Below are positions 18,828-26,790 of a stretch of 64,000 nucleotides of DNA, piece after piece. Source of the DNA: JAMXLO01 sp963812475 (GTDB taxonomy: Bacteria > Pseudomonadota > Alphaproteobacteria > Acetobacterales > Acetobacteraceae); assembly GCA_963812475.1 (NCBI GenBank), contig CAWEVI010000017.1, positions 14,708 through 78,707 on the forward strand, given 5' to 3'. Each line of letters begins with the position of its first letter. Within the stretch, counting starts at the first letter, position 1. The notes under the pieces were generated by a model. That model saw only the letters and a list, made by a program, of their open reading frames with translations. It searched no databases and was not told the DNA's origin. A program made the translations under genes and the position numbers.

Positions 18828-19325
18828 ATGTGCTCAAGACAGGTGCCTGCCTGGCTATCGTTGATCGCGGCTGTCGTGCTCGCCTGCGGAACCGCCGCGG
18901 CGCAGGATTTCCGGTCGGGCCTGTCAGCCTACAACGGCGGCGACTACGCGCGCGCCTTCCATGACTGGCTCGGCTTGGCCGAGCAGGGCGACGCAGCGGC
19001 CGAGGCCGGGATTGGCTTCCTGTTTCACAAGGGCCTCGGCGTGACGCAGGACGATGCCGAGGCTGCGACGTGGTTCATCAAGGCCGCGGAGCAGGGTCAG
19101 GCGGAAGCACAGTTGCTGCTGGGTACGCTGTTCTTTTTCGGCCAGGGCGTACCGCAAAACTATGTCACGGCCTTCGCCTGGTGCGACATCGCCGAGACGA
19201 ACGGCCAGTCGGATGCATCGGAATGTCGCGATGCCGCACTGGAGCACCTGACGCCCGCCGAGATGGCGCAATCCTACAAGATCGTCAGCGACTGGCTGGG
19301 CAGGCATCTGCACGCCTCCCCCTGA
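18828..19325 (+). CDS. Sel1-repeat (TPR-like) secreted protein
   Basis: About 165 residues. A signal peptide (ending CGTAAAQ) is followed by two or three Sel1 repeats (LAEQGDAAAEAGIGFLF, AAEQGQAEAQLLLGTLFF and the variant FAWCDIAETNGQ), forming a short helical solenoid that binds other proteins. The start may be the ATG at 18828 or the in-frame GTG at 18813. It stands between the PQQ dehydrogenase and the TonB gene and points at the latter. Sel1 proteins often scaffold envelope complexes. A specific partner cannot be named. Confidence 0.85.
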   Translation: MCSRQVPAWLSLIAAVVLACGTAAAQDFRSGLSAYNGGDYARAFHDWLGLAEQGDAAAEAGIGFLFHKGLGVTQDDAEAATWFIKAAEQGQAEAQLLLGTLFFFGQGVPQNYVTAFAWCDIAETNGQSDASECRDAALEHLTPAEMAQSYKIVSDWLGRHLHASP

Positions 19326-19332
19326 CGACGGC

Positions 19333-20247
19333 TCAATCACTCAGCCTGAATCGGATCGGCACTTCGGCGACCGCTGCGACGGACCTGCCGGCCTGCGTCG
19401 CCGGGATGAACCGCCACTGGCGCACGGCCGACAGCGCCGCCGAATCGAGGCTTGGATGGCCGCTGGTGCCCATCACTTCGACGTCGAGCGGCGCACCTTC
19501 CGGTGACACGCTGACGCGCAGCATCACGCGCCCCTGTTCGCCGCGGCGTCGCGCGGCTTCCGGGTAGGTCGGCGCTCGATTTGTCTCCATGCCGGCGACC
19601 GGCCGGGGCGGAACAATCGCGGCGGCTGCGGAGGGGTTGGCAGAACCGGCCGCGGCGGACTGCTGCTCGGCCGGCGTGGCTTCATGCGACGGTGCAGCGC
19701 CGGCGTGCGGCGTTGTCGGTGCGCTGCGGGCATGCGCGGCGGGGTGCCTCGCTGGCGGCTTTTGCGCGGGAGGCGGCGGTTCCTCGGGGACAGGCTGTGC
19801 CACGTCTGGCGGCGGCGGTTCGGCCGCAAGCGGCGCCGGAGCGGGCGGCTCGATCGGCGTCGGCGTGGGCTCTTCCGGCGGCGCTGGCGCAACGGCTGGT
19901 GGAATTGGCTCGGCTGGCGGAGGTTCGTCGCTGGGTTCGGCGGGCGCGGGTGGAGCGGTCTCGGCGCTCGGCGATGCGACATCGGGGGCCGATGGCTGAT
20001 CGGCCGGTGCCGGCGCGAACACCATCGCGATGCTCGATTCAGCGGGCGCGGCGGGCGGCTCCGTGCGGGCCGGGAGCAACACGAACACCGCCAGGACCGT
20101 GGCATGAGCCAGAACCGACAGCGCCGCCGGAAGGGTGAGGCGGCCTCGTGCGTGGCCATTCAGACGCGGTGCGTCGCCCATCTCGGGCGGTCGAATGGCC
20201 ATCGCGTCGCTGATTGGACCCGATGGTTGGTCGGTCCGCGTACGCAT
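19333..20247 (-). CDS. tonB: TonB family energy transducer
   Basis: It couples the proton motive force to outer-membrane receptors. The 304 residues show a single N-terminal membrane anchor (about 41-60, LSVLAHATVLAVFVLLPA), a long Pro/Ala/Glu-rich periplasmic spacer (about 62-205), and the C-terminal TonB domain with YPEAARRRGEQGRVMLRVSV and SAVRQWRFIPA. ExbB/ExbD genes are not beside it. Shorter starts at residues 16 or 23 are possible. Only one TonB-receptor gene is in the window, 6 kb away, so this TonB may serve it. The pairing is inferred from location. Confidence 0.88.
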   Translation of the reverse strand: MRTRTDQPSGPISDAMAIRPPEMGDAPRLNGHARGRLTLPAALSVLAHATVLAVFVLLPARTEPPAAPAESSIAMVFAPAPADQPSAPDVASPSAETAPPAPAEPSDEPPPAEPIPPAVAPAPPEEPTPTPIEPPAPAPLAAEPPPPDVAQPVPEEPPPPAQKPPARHPAAHARSAPTTPHAGAAPSHEATPAEQQSAAAGSANPSAAAAIVPPRPVAGMETNRAPTYPEAARRRGEQGRVMLRVSVSPEGAPLDVEVMGTSGHPSLDSAALSAVRQWRFIPATQAGRSVAAVAEVPIRFRLSD

Positions 20248-20276
20248 CAGGACAATGGCGATGCCGGAGGAGAGTG

Positions 20277-20406
20277 CTCCCCCTCCCCTTGCGGGAGGGG
20301 GTCGGGGTGAGGGGAAAACGGCGCCCAGGCAGGTCCGGCTACGCCGCCATCATGCCCGGTATTCGTGCTCCCCTTCCTCCAGCCCCCTCCCGCAAGGGAA
20401 GGGGTA
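20277..20406. repeat. Inverted pair of GC-rich palindromes
   Basis: Two near-identical palindromes in opposite orientation, CCCCTCCCCTTGCGGGAGGG and CCCCCTCCCGCAAGGGAAGG, about 85 bases apart. Single related units lie near 30710-30746 and 51061-51092. No gene is supported between 20248 and 20440. Confidence 0.7.
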
Positions 20407-20440
20407 CCATCCGGCGCTCCGGCCCAGCGGTCCTGACGGC

Positions 20441-20800
20441 TCATTTTTGGGTGCAGTGGTCCAATGCTTCCTTGCCGATGGAGAACACCGCACCTGCCTT
20501 CACGTCCACGTCCTTCACGATGCAGTTGCGGCCGGTCTTGTCGGCGAACCTGACATCAAAGCGGCCGGACGAGATGCCCGTGATGCGCAACCGTTCGTCG
20601 AAATCCACGGTGCCGTCCGGATCGTTGCGGCACTGATCGGGACCCCAGTTCGTGGTGCCCGCCGGTGCCATGCTGAGATGCGTAATGGTCTCGCCCGTCA
20701 GGTTCCAGAACCGGGTCCCGCCGGTGTCCGCCGCCTGCGCCGTGCTCACTCCGCCAAGAAGCATGAGAGCCATCATGATTGGCCAGAAGAAGATTTTCAT
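20441..20800 (-). CDS. Secreted hypothetical protein, 119 aa
   Basis: Family not recognised. The ATG at 20800 begins a typical signal peptide (MKIFFWPIMMALMLLGG, cleaved near STAQA). The mature part, about 95 residues, has FWNLTGETITHLSMAP and a few cysteines, and resembles small beta-rich periplasmic proteins. A longer in-frame extension upstream lacks family character. It lies divergent from the 20941 gene in the quinoprotein region. The function is unknown. Confidence 0.75.
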   Translation of the reverse strand: MKIFFWPIMMALMLLGGVSTAQAADTGGTRFWNLTGETITHLSMAPAGTTNWGPDQCRNDPDGTVDFDERLRITGISSGRFDVRFADKTGRNCIVKDVDVKAGAVFSIGKEALDHCTQK

Positions 20801-20940
20801 GGTCCGCCCGTCACCGAATTGTTTGAAACGGATTGCTGCCTGATCAGGCGACCGGAGCAGCGCATCGCGCCGGTCGATCCTATGCGGCCTCTGCGCAATG
20901 AGGCAAGTTGCGGCCACGACATGCCGCATGCGAGGTTGGA

Positions 20941-21297
20941 ATGGCGACTGCGCACTACCGGATCAGCGTATTGCTCGCGGTGTGCGGTGCGGTGTTCGCG
21001 CTGCCGGGGCGAGCCGATGACAATGCCGGGTATGCCACTTCGGCACGCGCGGAATACGTGTTCGCCTGCATGGCCACGAACGGCGGTACCCCAGAGGCGC
21101 TGCAACGCTGCTCCTGCGCCATCGACGTGATCGCCTCCGTGCTGCCGTACGACAAATACGAGAAGGCCGAAACGGTGCTGCGCATGCGCCGCACCGCCGG
21201 TGGCTACCTGGGCCAGGAGTTCCGGAGTGCGTCCACCAACGACATTGTGCGCGATCTCGAGGAGGCTCAGGCCGAGGCCGAGGTGCGCTGCTTCTGA
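20941..21297 (+). CDS. Secreted Cys-containing protein of the quinoprotein region, 118 aa
   Basis: I recognise the pattern as a small periplasmic protein but cannot name a function. It has a signal peptide (about 1-25, ending LPGRADD). The mature region contains YVFACMATNG, LQRCSCAIDVIAS and a final Cys, so there are four cysteines, plus the conserved-looking YDKYEKAETVLRMRR. The ATG at 20941 follows CGAGG. It is convergent with the SoxYZ-like gene, ending 19 bases from it. A cysteine-based partner or carrier role in PQQ-dependent oxidation is a guess from position. Confidence 0.75.
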   Translation: MATAHYRISVLLAVCGAVFALPGRADDNAGYATSARAEYVFACMATNGGTPEALQRCSCAIDVIASVLPYDKYEKAETVLRMRRTAGGYLGQEFRSASTNDIVRDLEEAQAEAEVRCF

Positions 21298-21316
21298 AGC
21301 TGTCCGCGACCGGGTG

Positions 21317-22159
21317 TCAGACGCGTGTCGCGGGCCATGACCGGGTGAATGCCTGGCCCTCGCTGTCCTCCATTTCGGCACGGAAGCTGGTCGCGCCGTT
21401 TGGGTGGTAGTCGAAGCGGAATTCCGGGTTTTCGGCGATCGAGATGCCGCTCTCGACGGTGAGCAGCAGATCGTCGCCCTGCCAGACGCGCACCGTCTTG
21501 ACGAAGTGCGCGGGCACATAGAGGCGGGTCAACTGATCCATCTGCATGCCCGAGAAGTTGGGGTGGCGGATCAGCAGCTGTGCCTCGCGCATGGTGAGGT
21601 CCGCACCGGGTGCGGGGGCGAACTGGCGGAAGCGCATGGTGCCCAGCGGGATCGCGTCTGCGTCCTGCTTCGCGGCCGGCGCCGAGCAACCGCCGGCGGC
21701 CTTGACGAACCGGTCCGCCGCGTAGAGTTCGCCATCGCTCAGTTCGGCCACGACGTGCACGTTGGTGTAGGAGTTGACCCGGACCCGCGTGGACAGCGAG
21801 CGTATGCCGCTGCCGACGCCCGGCGAGAACACGGCGGCGAGCGGCGAGGGATTTTCGTCGATCACCAGCGTGATGCCGCGAATGCCGCGGGCGTCGTCGT
21901 CGGCCAGCAGGCTGCGGATGCCGATCGGCACCAGCGCGGCATCTTCCGCGCGGTAGGGCGCGTCGATCGCCAGCACCGCGCTGCCGTCGCGGACGGTCCG
22001 TCCGTTGAAAATCTGTGCGGCGAGCGACGGCCAGGGATCCTCGTGCACCGGCGCCTGCGCGGCCGCATATCGGCCTGCCGCGCCGACTGCCAGCCCGGCC
22101 AGAAGGGTTCGGCCCAGCAGGGTTCGACGACGCAGTGGATGCATGTGTTGCGTGCTCAT
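21317..22159 (-). CDS. Quinoprotein dehydrogenase-associated SoxYZ-like carrier
   Basis: A fused SoxY-SoxZ-like protein of the kind found only beside PQQ alcohol dehydrogenase genes. About 280 residues: an RR-containing export signal (RRRTLLGRTLLAGLAVGAAG), a SoxY-like domain (about 35-165) with the carrier Cys in AAGGCSAP, then a SoxZ-like domain (about 180-280; LLIRHPNFSGMQMDQL, FDYHPNGATSFRAEM). I choose the ATG at 22159 behind GGGAGCG. In Sox systems the SoxY Cys carries substrate covalently. What it carries here is not known. A companion metallohydrolase is encoded at 25521-26456. Confidence 0.9.
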   Translation of the reverse strand: MSTQHMHPLRRRTLLGRTLLAGLAVGAAGRYAAAQAPVHEDPWPSLAAQIFNGRTVRDGSAVLAIDAPYRAEDAALVPIGIRSLLADDDARGIRGITLVIDENPSPLAAVFSPGVGSGIRSLSTRVRVNSYTNVHVVAELSDGELYAADRFVKAAGGCSAPAAKQDADAIPLGTMRFRQFAPAPGADLTMREAQLLIRHPNFSGMQMDQLTRLYVPAHFVKTVRVWQGDDLLLTVESGISIAENPEFRFDYHPNGATSFRAEMEDSEGQAFTRSWPATRV

Positions 22160-22373
22160 GGTATCGCTCCCATCCCGCAGCATAGCAGTTTCGCGCGGCC
22201 CGTTCACGGGTCTGTCGAGCGGATATGGTCACGTACTCGCTGGCCTGCCCGCAAGATCGGCGCCGGTCTGGACGGCATCCGCCCGATCTGTTAGCTTCTG
22301 GTTGCTGACGGGACGAAACGATAAGCGTCGGCTGGTGCGCTATCTTGAATCACAAGAAACGAGGAGTAACCAC

Positions 22374-22451
22374 ATGGCTTGGTCACGCCCGAAGCTCCGG
22401 GAAATCTGCATCGGCATGGAGATCAACGGCTACTTCGCCGGCAAGATCTAA
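22374..22451 (+). CDS. pqqA: PQQ precursor peptide PqqA
   Basis: The 25-residue substrate peptide for PQQ. The central motif EINGYFAG supplies Glu16 and Tyr20, the two residues cross-linked by PqqE and converted to PQQ. It starts at the ATG at 22374 with GAGGAG upstream, and stops 24 bases before pqqB. It is the first gene of pqqABCDE. Confidence 0.97.
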   Translation: MAWSRPKLREICIGMEINGYFAGKI

Positions 22452-22475
22452 CCCCACACGACTACGCCTCTACGA

Positions 22476-23390
22476 ATGCCTGACCGGGCAGCCAGGCTCA
22501 CGGGACTGGTGCTCGGTGCGGCGGCTGGTGGCGGGTTCCCGCAGTGGAACTGCGGGTGCCGCCAGTGTTCGCTTGTACGATCGAACGACCCGCGGGTTCG
22601 CCCCGCCACGCAGGCGAGCGTCGCCATCAGCGGCAACGGTTCGGACTGGATCGTCGTCGGCGCGTCACCCGACCTGCGCCAGCAGATCCTCCAGACGCCG
22701 TGTCTGTGGCCGCGTACCCCAGGTCGCGATTCTCCGATTGCCGGCGTGGTGTTGATCGGCGGCGACGTTGATGCGATCGCCGGGCTGTTGGTCTTGCGCG
22801 AACGCCAGCCGCTGACGATTTACGCGCCGCCCGCGCTGCTGGACCTGCTCGATGCTAACCGCATCTTCGACGTGCTCGATCCGTCGCTGGTGCGACGGGT
22901 GGCGCTCACGCCACTGGAACCGGTGCCGTGCGGAGGCGGGCTGACGCTGACGCTGCTGGCCATGCCGGGAAAGGTTCCGCTGTATATGGAGGAACGTGGC
23001 GCCACCCAGCCGGAACCCGGACCCAACTACGCGGCGCTGTTGCAGGCCAACGGCGGCAGTGTGATCGTCGCCCCGGCCTGCGCCGAGATCACGGACCCGG
23101 TGCGTCACCAGCTTCGCCAGGCTGACCTGCTGTTTTTCGATGGCACGCTGTTCACCGACGACGAGATGATCACGGCCGGGCTGGGGCAGAAGACCGGCCG
23201 GCGGATGGGTCATGTGCCGGTGAGCGGTCCGGGTGGAACACTGGAAGGACTGGCCGACCTGCGCGGCCGTCGCATCCTGCTGCACATCAACAACACCAAT
23301 CCCATCTGGCTTCTCGACTCGCCGGAGCGGCGACAGGTCGAGATGGCCGGTTTCGAAATTGCCTATGACGGGATGGAGGTACAGGTTTGA
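22476..23390 (+). CDS. pqqB: PQQ biosynthesis protein PqqB
   Basis: A metallo-beta-lactamase-fold protein, reported to hydroxylate the tyrosine-derived part of the PQQ intermediate. The 304 residues begin with the family signature LGAAAGGGFPQWNCGCRQC (Cys cluster) and contain VPVSGPGGTLEGLADL and the C-terminal IHINNTNP-like LLHINNTNPIWLLDS. The length is typical. The stop overlaps the pqqC start, so the two genes are translationally coupled within the pqqABCDE operon. Confidence 0.96.
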   Translation: MPDRAARLTGLVLGAAAGGGFPQWNCGCRQCSLVRSNDPRVRPATQASVAISGNGSDWIVVGASPDLRQQILQTPCLWPRTPGRDSPIAGVVLIGGDVDAIAGLLVLRERQPLTIYAPPALLDLLDANRIFDVLDPSLVRRVALTPLEPVPCGGGLTLTLLAMPGKVPLYMEERGATQPEPGPNYAALLQANGGSVIVAPACAEITDPVRHQLRQADLLFFDGTLFTDDEMITAGLGQKTGRRMGHVPVSGPGGTLEGLADLRGRRILLHINNTNPIWLLDSPERRQVEMAGFEIAYDGMEVQV

Positions 23391-24127
23391 ACGACACACC
23401 GACCCCGGCTGACCTGGAATCCCGCCTGCGCGAACTCGGTGCGCGACGCTACCACAACCTGCATCCGTTTCACCGCATGCTGCACGGGGGCAAGTGCACG
23501 AAGGCGCAGGTGCAGGCCTGGGCACTCAACCGCTACTACTACCAGGCGATGATCCCACTGAAGGACGCCTCGTTGATCGGCCGCTGCGAGGACGAGTCGC
23601 TGCGGCGGGAATGGCGCAAGCGACTGGAGGACCACGACGGCGACGAGAACCGCCCCGGCGGCATCGAGCGCTGGCTCAAGCTCACCGACGGCCTCGGCCT
23701 TGACCGTGAAGCCGTGATGTCCACCCGCCTGCTGCTGCCGGCGACGCGCTTCGCCGTACAAGCCTATGTGCATCTGGTGCGCGAGCGCAGCCTGCTGGAG
23801 GCGGTCGCCTCCTGCCTGACCGAACTGTTCTCGCCACAGATAATCACGGAGCGCATGGCGGGGATGCTCGCCCACTACGACTTCATCACGCCGGACATCA
23901 TGCTGTACTTCGACAAGCGCCCGCCGCAGGCTGAACGCGACGCGAATTTCGCCCTCGAATGGGTGAAGCAACATGCCCGCACACCGGAACAGCAGCAGGC
24001 GGTGGTGGACACGCTCGCATTCAAATGCGACGTGCTGTGGTGCATGCTGGACGCGCTGCATTATTCCTACGTCTCACCCGGGCTGATCCCGCCTGGCGCG
24101 TTTGTGCCGGCTGCCTCCGATGCCTGA
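23387..24127 (+). CDS. pqqC: PQQ synthase PqqC
   Basis: It catalyses the last step, ring closure and oxidation of AHQQ to PQQ, cofactorless. The 246 residues have the all-helical PqqC/TenA fold with RYHNLHPFHRMLHGGK, LNRYYYQAMIPLKD and CDVLWCMLDALHYSY. It starts at a TTG that overlaps the pqqB stop (TTGA), which indicates translational coupling. It overlaps pqqD by 8 bases. Confidence 0.97.
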   Translation: MNDTPTPADLESRLRELGARRYHNLHPFHRMLHGGKCTKAQVQAWALNRYYYQAMIPLKDASLIGRCEDESLRREWRKRLEDHDGDENRPGGIERWLKLTDGLGLDREAVMSTRLLLPATRFAVQAYVHLVRERSLLEAVASCLTELFSPQIITERMAGMLAHYDFITPDIMLYFDKRPPQAERDANFALEWVKQHARTPEQQQAVVDTLAFKCDVLWCMLDALHYSYVSPGLIPPGAFVPAASDA

Positions 24128-24407
24128 GACCGACGCGCCGAAGCTGCCGGAGCGGCCGCGTCTGGCGCCTGGCGTTCGCCTGCATTTCGACAAGACGCGC
24201 GACGCGTGGGTACTGCTCGGGCCGGAGCGGGTGATCGAAGCCGAAGGTCCCGCTAGCGAGATTCTCCGCCGCTGCGATGGCAGTCGCACCGTCGGCCAGA
24301 TCGTTGATGAACTGGCGGTGCTGTACACCGCCGATCGCGCGGAGATCGAAGGCGACGTGAACGACATGCTGGCCGACCTCGCGACGAAACGGATGCTGGC
24401 CGCATGA
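24120..24407 (+). CDS. pqqD: PQQ peptide chaperone PqqD
   Basis: A small RiPP recognition protein that binds PqqA and presents it to PqqE. The 95 residues include RPRLAPGVRLHFDKTRDAWV, PERVIEA and ASEILRRCDGSRTVGQIVDEL, all family features. The ATG at 24120 overlaps the end of pqqC, and its stop overlaps pqqE (ATGA). Confidence 0.96.
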   Translation: MPETDAPKLPERPRLAPGVRLHFDKTRDAWVLLGPERVIEAEGPASEILRRCDGSRTVGQIVDELAVLYTADRAEIEGDVNDMLADLATKRMLAA

Positions 24408-25543
24408 GCGGATCGGACCTTCCAGCCCCGCTCGGCCTGCTTGCGGAACTGACACATCGCTGTCCGCTCGCCTGTCCGTATTGTTCGAACCCGCTGAACC
24501 TGGACAACCGGGCCGATGAACTCGACGCCGCTACATGGGCGCGCATATTTCGCGAGGCGGCCGCGATGGGCGTGCTGCAGGTCCACCTGTCCGGCGGCGA
24601 ACCCGCGTCCCGCCGCGACCTTGTCGAGATCGTCGCGGCCGCTCGCGACGCGGGGCTCTACACCAACCTCATCACCTCGGCGATTGGCCTCGACCCGGCA
24701 CGCCTCGAACGGCTGCAGGACGTGGGGCTGGATCACGTCCAGCTTTCGATCCAGGACGTCGACGCGGAATCCGCCGACCGGATCGCCGGCTATGCCGGAG
24801 CGCATGTCCGGAAACTGGCATTCGCGCAATCCGTGGTGCGGCTTGGGCTCGCACTTACCGTCAATGCGGTGATCCACCGCGCCAACATCGACCGCGTGGC
24901 TGCCTTGGTGGAAACGGCCGCATCGCTCGGCGCCGGACGGGTGGAAATCGCCCATGCGCAGTATTACGGCTGGGCGTTCCGCAACCGCCAGGCCCTGATG
25001 CCGACCCGCGATCAGGTGTTTCGCGCGATGCAGGAGATGGAGACCATCCGCCCGCGATACCTCGGTCGCCTGGTGATCGATCTGGTCGTGCCGGACTATT
25101 ACGCACGACGGCCGAAGGCCTGCATGGGCGGTTGGGCGCGTCGCTCGTTGAACGTGACGCCGTCGGGACGCGTGCTGCCGTGCCACGCCGCCGAGACGAT
25201 CCCCGGCCTGGAGTTCTGGTCGGTGCGCGACCGGTCGCTGGACGCGATATGGCGCGAGTCGCCGGCGTTCCAGGCATTCCGCGGCACGGAATGGATGCCG
25301 GAACCGTGCCGGTCCTGCGATCAGCGCGAGATCGATTTTGGCGGCTGTCGCTGCCAGGCGCTGGCGATCACCGGCGATGCGGCGGCGACCGATCCGGCAT
25401 GCGAATTGTCACCGCATCACGCGCGCATGCTGGAGCTTGCCGAGGCGGCTTCGTCGGGGAGTGAGGCGCGCTACGCGTATCGCGGCCGCGGCGCGCGCGA
25501 GCCGGCAACGCCCAACCCGGCTACTCCCATTCCAGTTCACTGA
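24404..25543 (+). CDS. pqqE: Radical SAM PqqA peptide cyclase PqqE
   Basis: It forms the carbon-carbon bond between Glu and Tyr of PqqA. The 379 residues carry the radical-SAM cluster motif C20-x3-C24-x2-C27 (THRCPLACPYCSNP), a GGEP-type SAM-binding turn (HLSGGEP), and a C-terminal SPASM domain with Cys residues binding auxiliary clusters (KACMGGWARR, EPCRSCDQREIDFGGCRCQA). It ends the pqq operon, and its last 23 bases overlap the convergent metallohydrolase gene. No pqqF/G protease gene is visible here. Confidence 0.97.
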   Translation: MSGSDLPAPLGLLAELTHRCPLACPYCSNPLNLDNRADELDAATWARIFREAAAMGVLQVHLSGGEPASRRDLVEIVAAARDAGLYTNLITSAIGLDPARLERLQDVGLDHVQLSIQDVDAESADRIAGYAGAHVRKLAFAQSVVRLGLALTVNAVIHRANIDRVAALVETAASLGAGRVEIAHAQYYGWAFRNRQALMPTRDQVFRAMQEMETIRPRYLGRLVIDLVVPDYYARRPKACMGGWARRSLNVTPSGRVLPCHAAETIPGLEFWSVRDRSLDAIWRESPAFQAFRGTEWMPEPCRSCDQREIDFGGCRCQALAITGDAAATDPACELSPHHARMLELAEAASSGSEARYAYRGRGAREPATPNPATPIPVH

Positions 25544-26456
25544 ACGCCGTGGTCGCGTTGCGCGGGTTGTAGTTGTCGAACAACTGCCATCGATGTTCCT
25601 CCGAGCGGCCGATCTCGGGCACCGCGCGCGCCAGAGGCGTGCCCGCCGCGATCAGGCGGCGCGCATCCTGTGCCAGCACATTCAGGTAGCGGCGCTCGTC
25701 GTCCAGCGCCTGCGGCCAGGGCGCCGTCAGACTGCCATGCCCAGGGACCACGATCGTGGCCGGCACCTGTGCCAGACGCGGCAGCACCGCGAGCCAGCCT
25801 TTGAGGCTGCCGTCCACGACCGGCACGTGCTGGAGGAATACCAGATCGCCGGCGAACAGCACGCCGGTGGTCTGGTCCAGGACAGTGAGGTCGCAGTCGG
25901 TGTGGGCGGCCGGCGACCACGCCGTGAGTAGCAGACGCCGGCCCCCCAGATCCAACGTGGTCTCGGTGTCCACCAGCAAGGTCGGCGGGACAATCCGCAC
26001 CGCCTCGATGGCTTCCTCGCCAATCTGCTCGCGGAACGAGCGCAGGTAGTAGGTGCCGCGTTTGGCCAGCGCGGCCGGCAGGTTGTGATGGCCGACAAAC
26101 GTCACGCCGGAGCCGAACGCCGCGTTGCCGAATATGTGATCCGGGTGATCGTGCGTGTTGATCACGTAACGGACCGGCTTGTCGGTGATGGCCCGGACCG
26201 CCAGCAGCAGACGCTGTCCCACCGCGAAACTGCCGCCGGTGTCCACGATCGCGACGGCGTCCTGGCCAACGATGATGCCGAGATTGGCGATGTCGCCGGC
26301 ATTGTCGGGGCTCGTCATGGCGATCTGTCCGAAATGCACGAAGTCGCCCGCTGCAACCTGCTGCTCGGCGAGCGGCGTGTTCGCCGCCGGTGCCGCCGCG
26401 GCAGCGCCGACACTCAGCAGCAGTATCGCACTGGCCAGAACGCGGATGGCCGGCAT
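25521..26456 (-). CDS. Quinoprotein relay system zinc metallohydrolase (SoxH-like)
   Basis: A periplasmic metallo-beta-lactamase-fold protein that travels with the SoxYZ-like carrier in quinoprotein systems. About 311 residues: signal peptide ending VGAAAAAP, the zinc motif NTHDHPDHIFGN, later ligands around AAHTDCDLTV, LFAGDLVFLQHVP and VVPGHGS. The ATG at 26456 follows GGGAG. It converges with and overlaps pqqE. A thioester or thiosulfonate-like carrier adduct may be its substrate, by analogy with SoxH. That is inference. Confidence 0.9.
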   Translation of the reverse strand: MPAIRVLASAILLLSVGAAAAAPAANTPLAEQQVAAGDFVHFGQIAMTSPDNAGDIANLGIIVGQDAVAIVDTGGSFAVGQRLLLAVRAITDKPVRYVINTHDHPDHIFGNAAFGSGVTFVGHHNLPAALAKRGTYYLRSFREQIGEEAIEAVRIVPPTLLVDTETTLDLGGRRLLLTAWSPAAHTDCDLTVLDQTTGVLFAGDLVFLQHVPVVDGSLKGWLAVLPRLAQVPATIVVPGHGSLTAPWPQALDDERRYLNVLAQDARRLIAAGTPLARAVPEIGRSEEHRWQLFDNYNPRNATTAFSELEWE

Positions 26457-26790
26457 GGCACGCTCCCGGTTGCTCCGATTGTGTGCAGGCCGCATGGCGG
26501 GGGCGGGTTGTCAAGCCAAGAACGCCAAGGGGTCACGCCGTCGGCATGTTGACGACCGCGTGGCGGACAATGCATAAATTTACCGACTTCCGGCTTCCAC
26601 GGATGCCTGCAGTTGGGAGGGTGGGTATTCGCCTGGTCGAGACCGTGAGCGTCGGCCGCATGACAACGAACACGGCCGGCTCGCCCAGGCACGCTGTCGG
26701 ATCGAGCTACTTCCCAACCGAACTGAATGCGACTGGTGGACTGATCCTCGGGTCGTTCATCGCGAGCGAGAACAAAACGGGAGGAATTGA

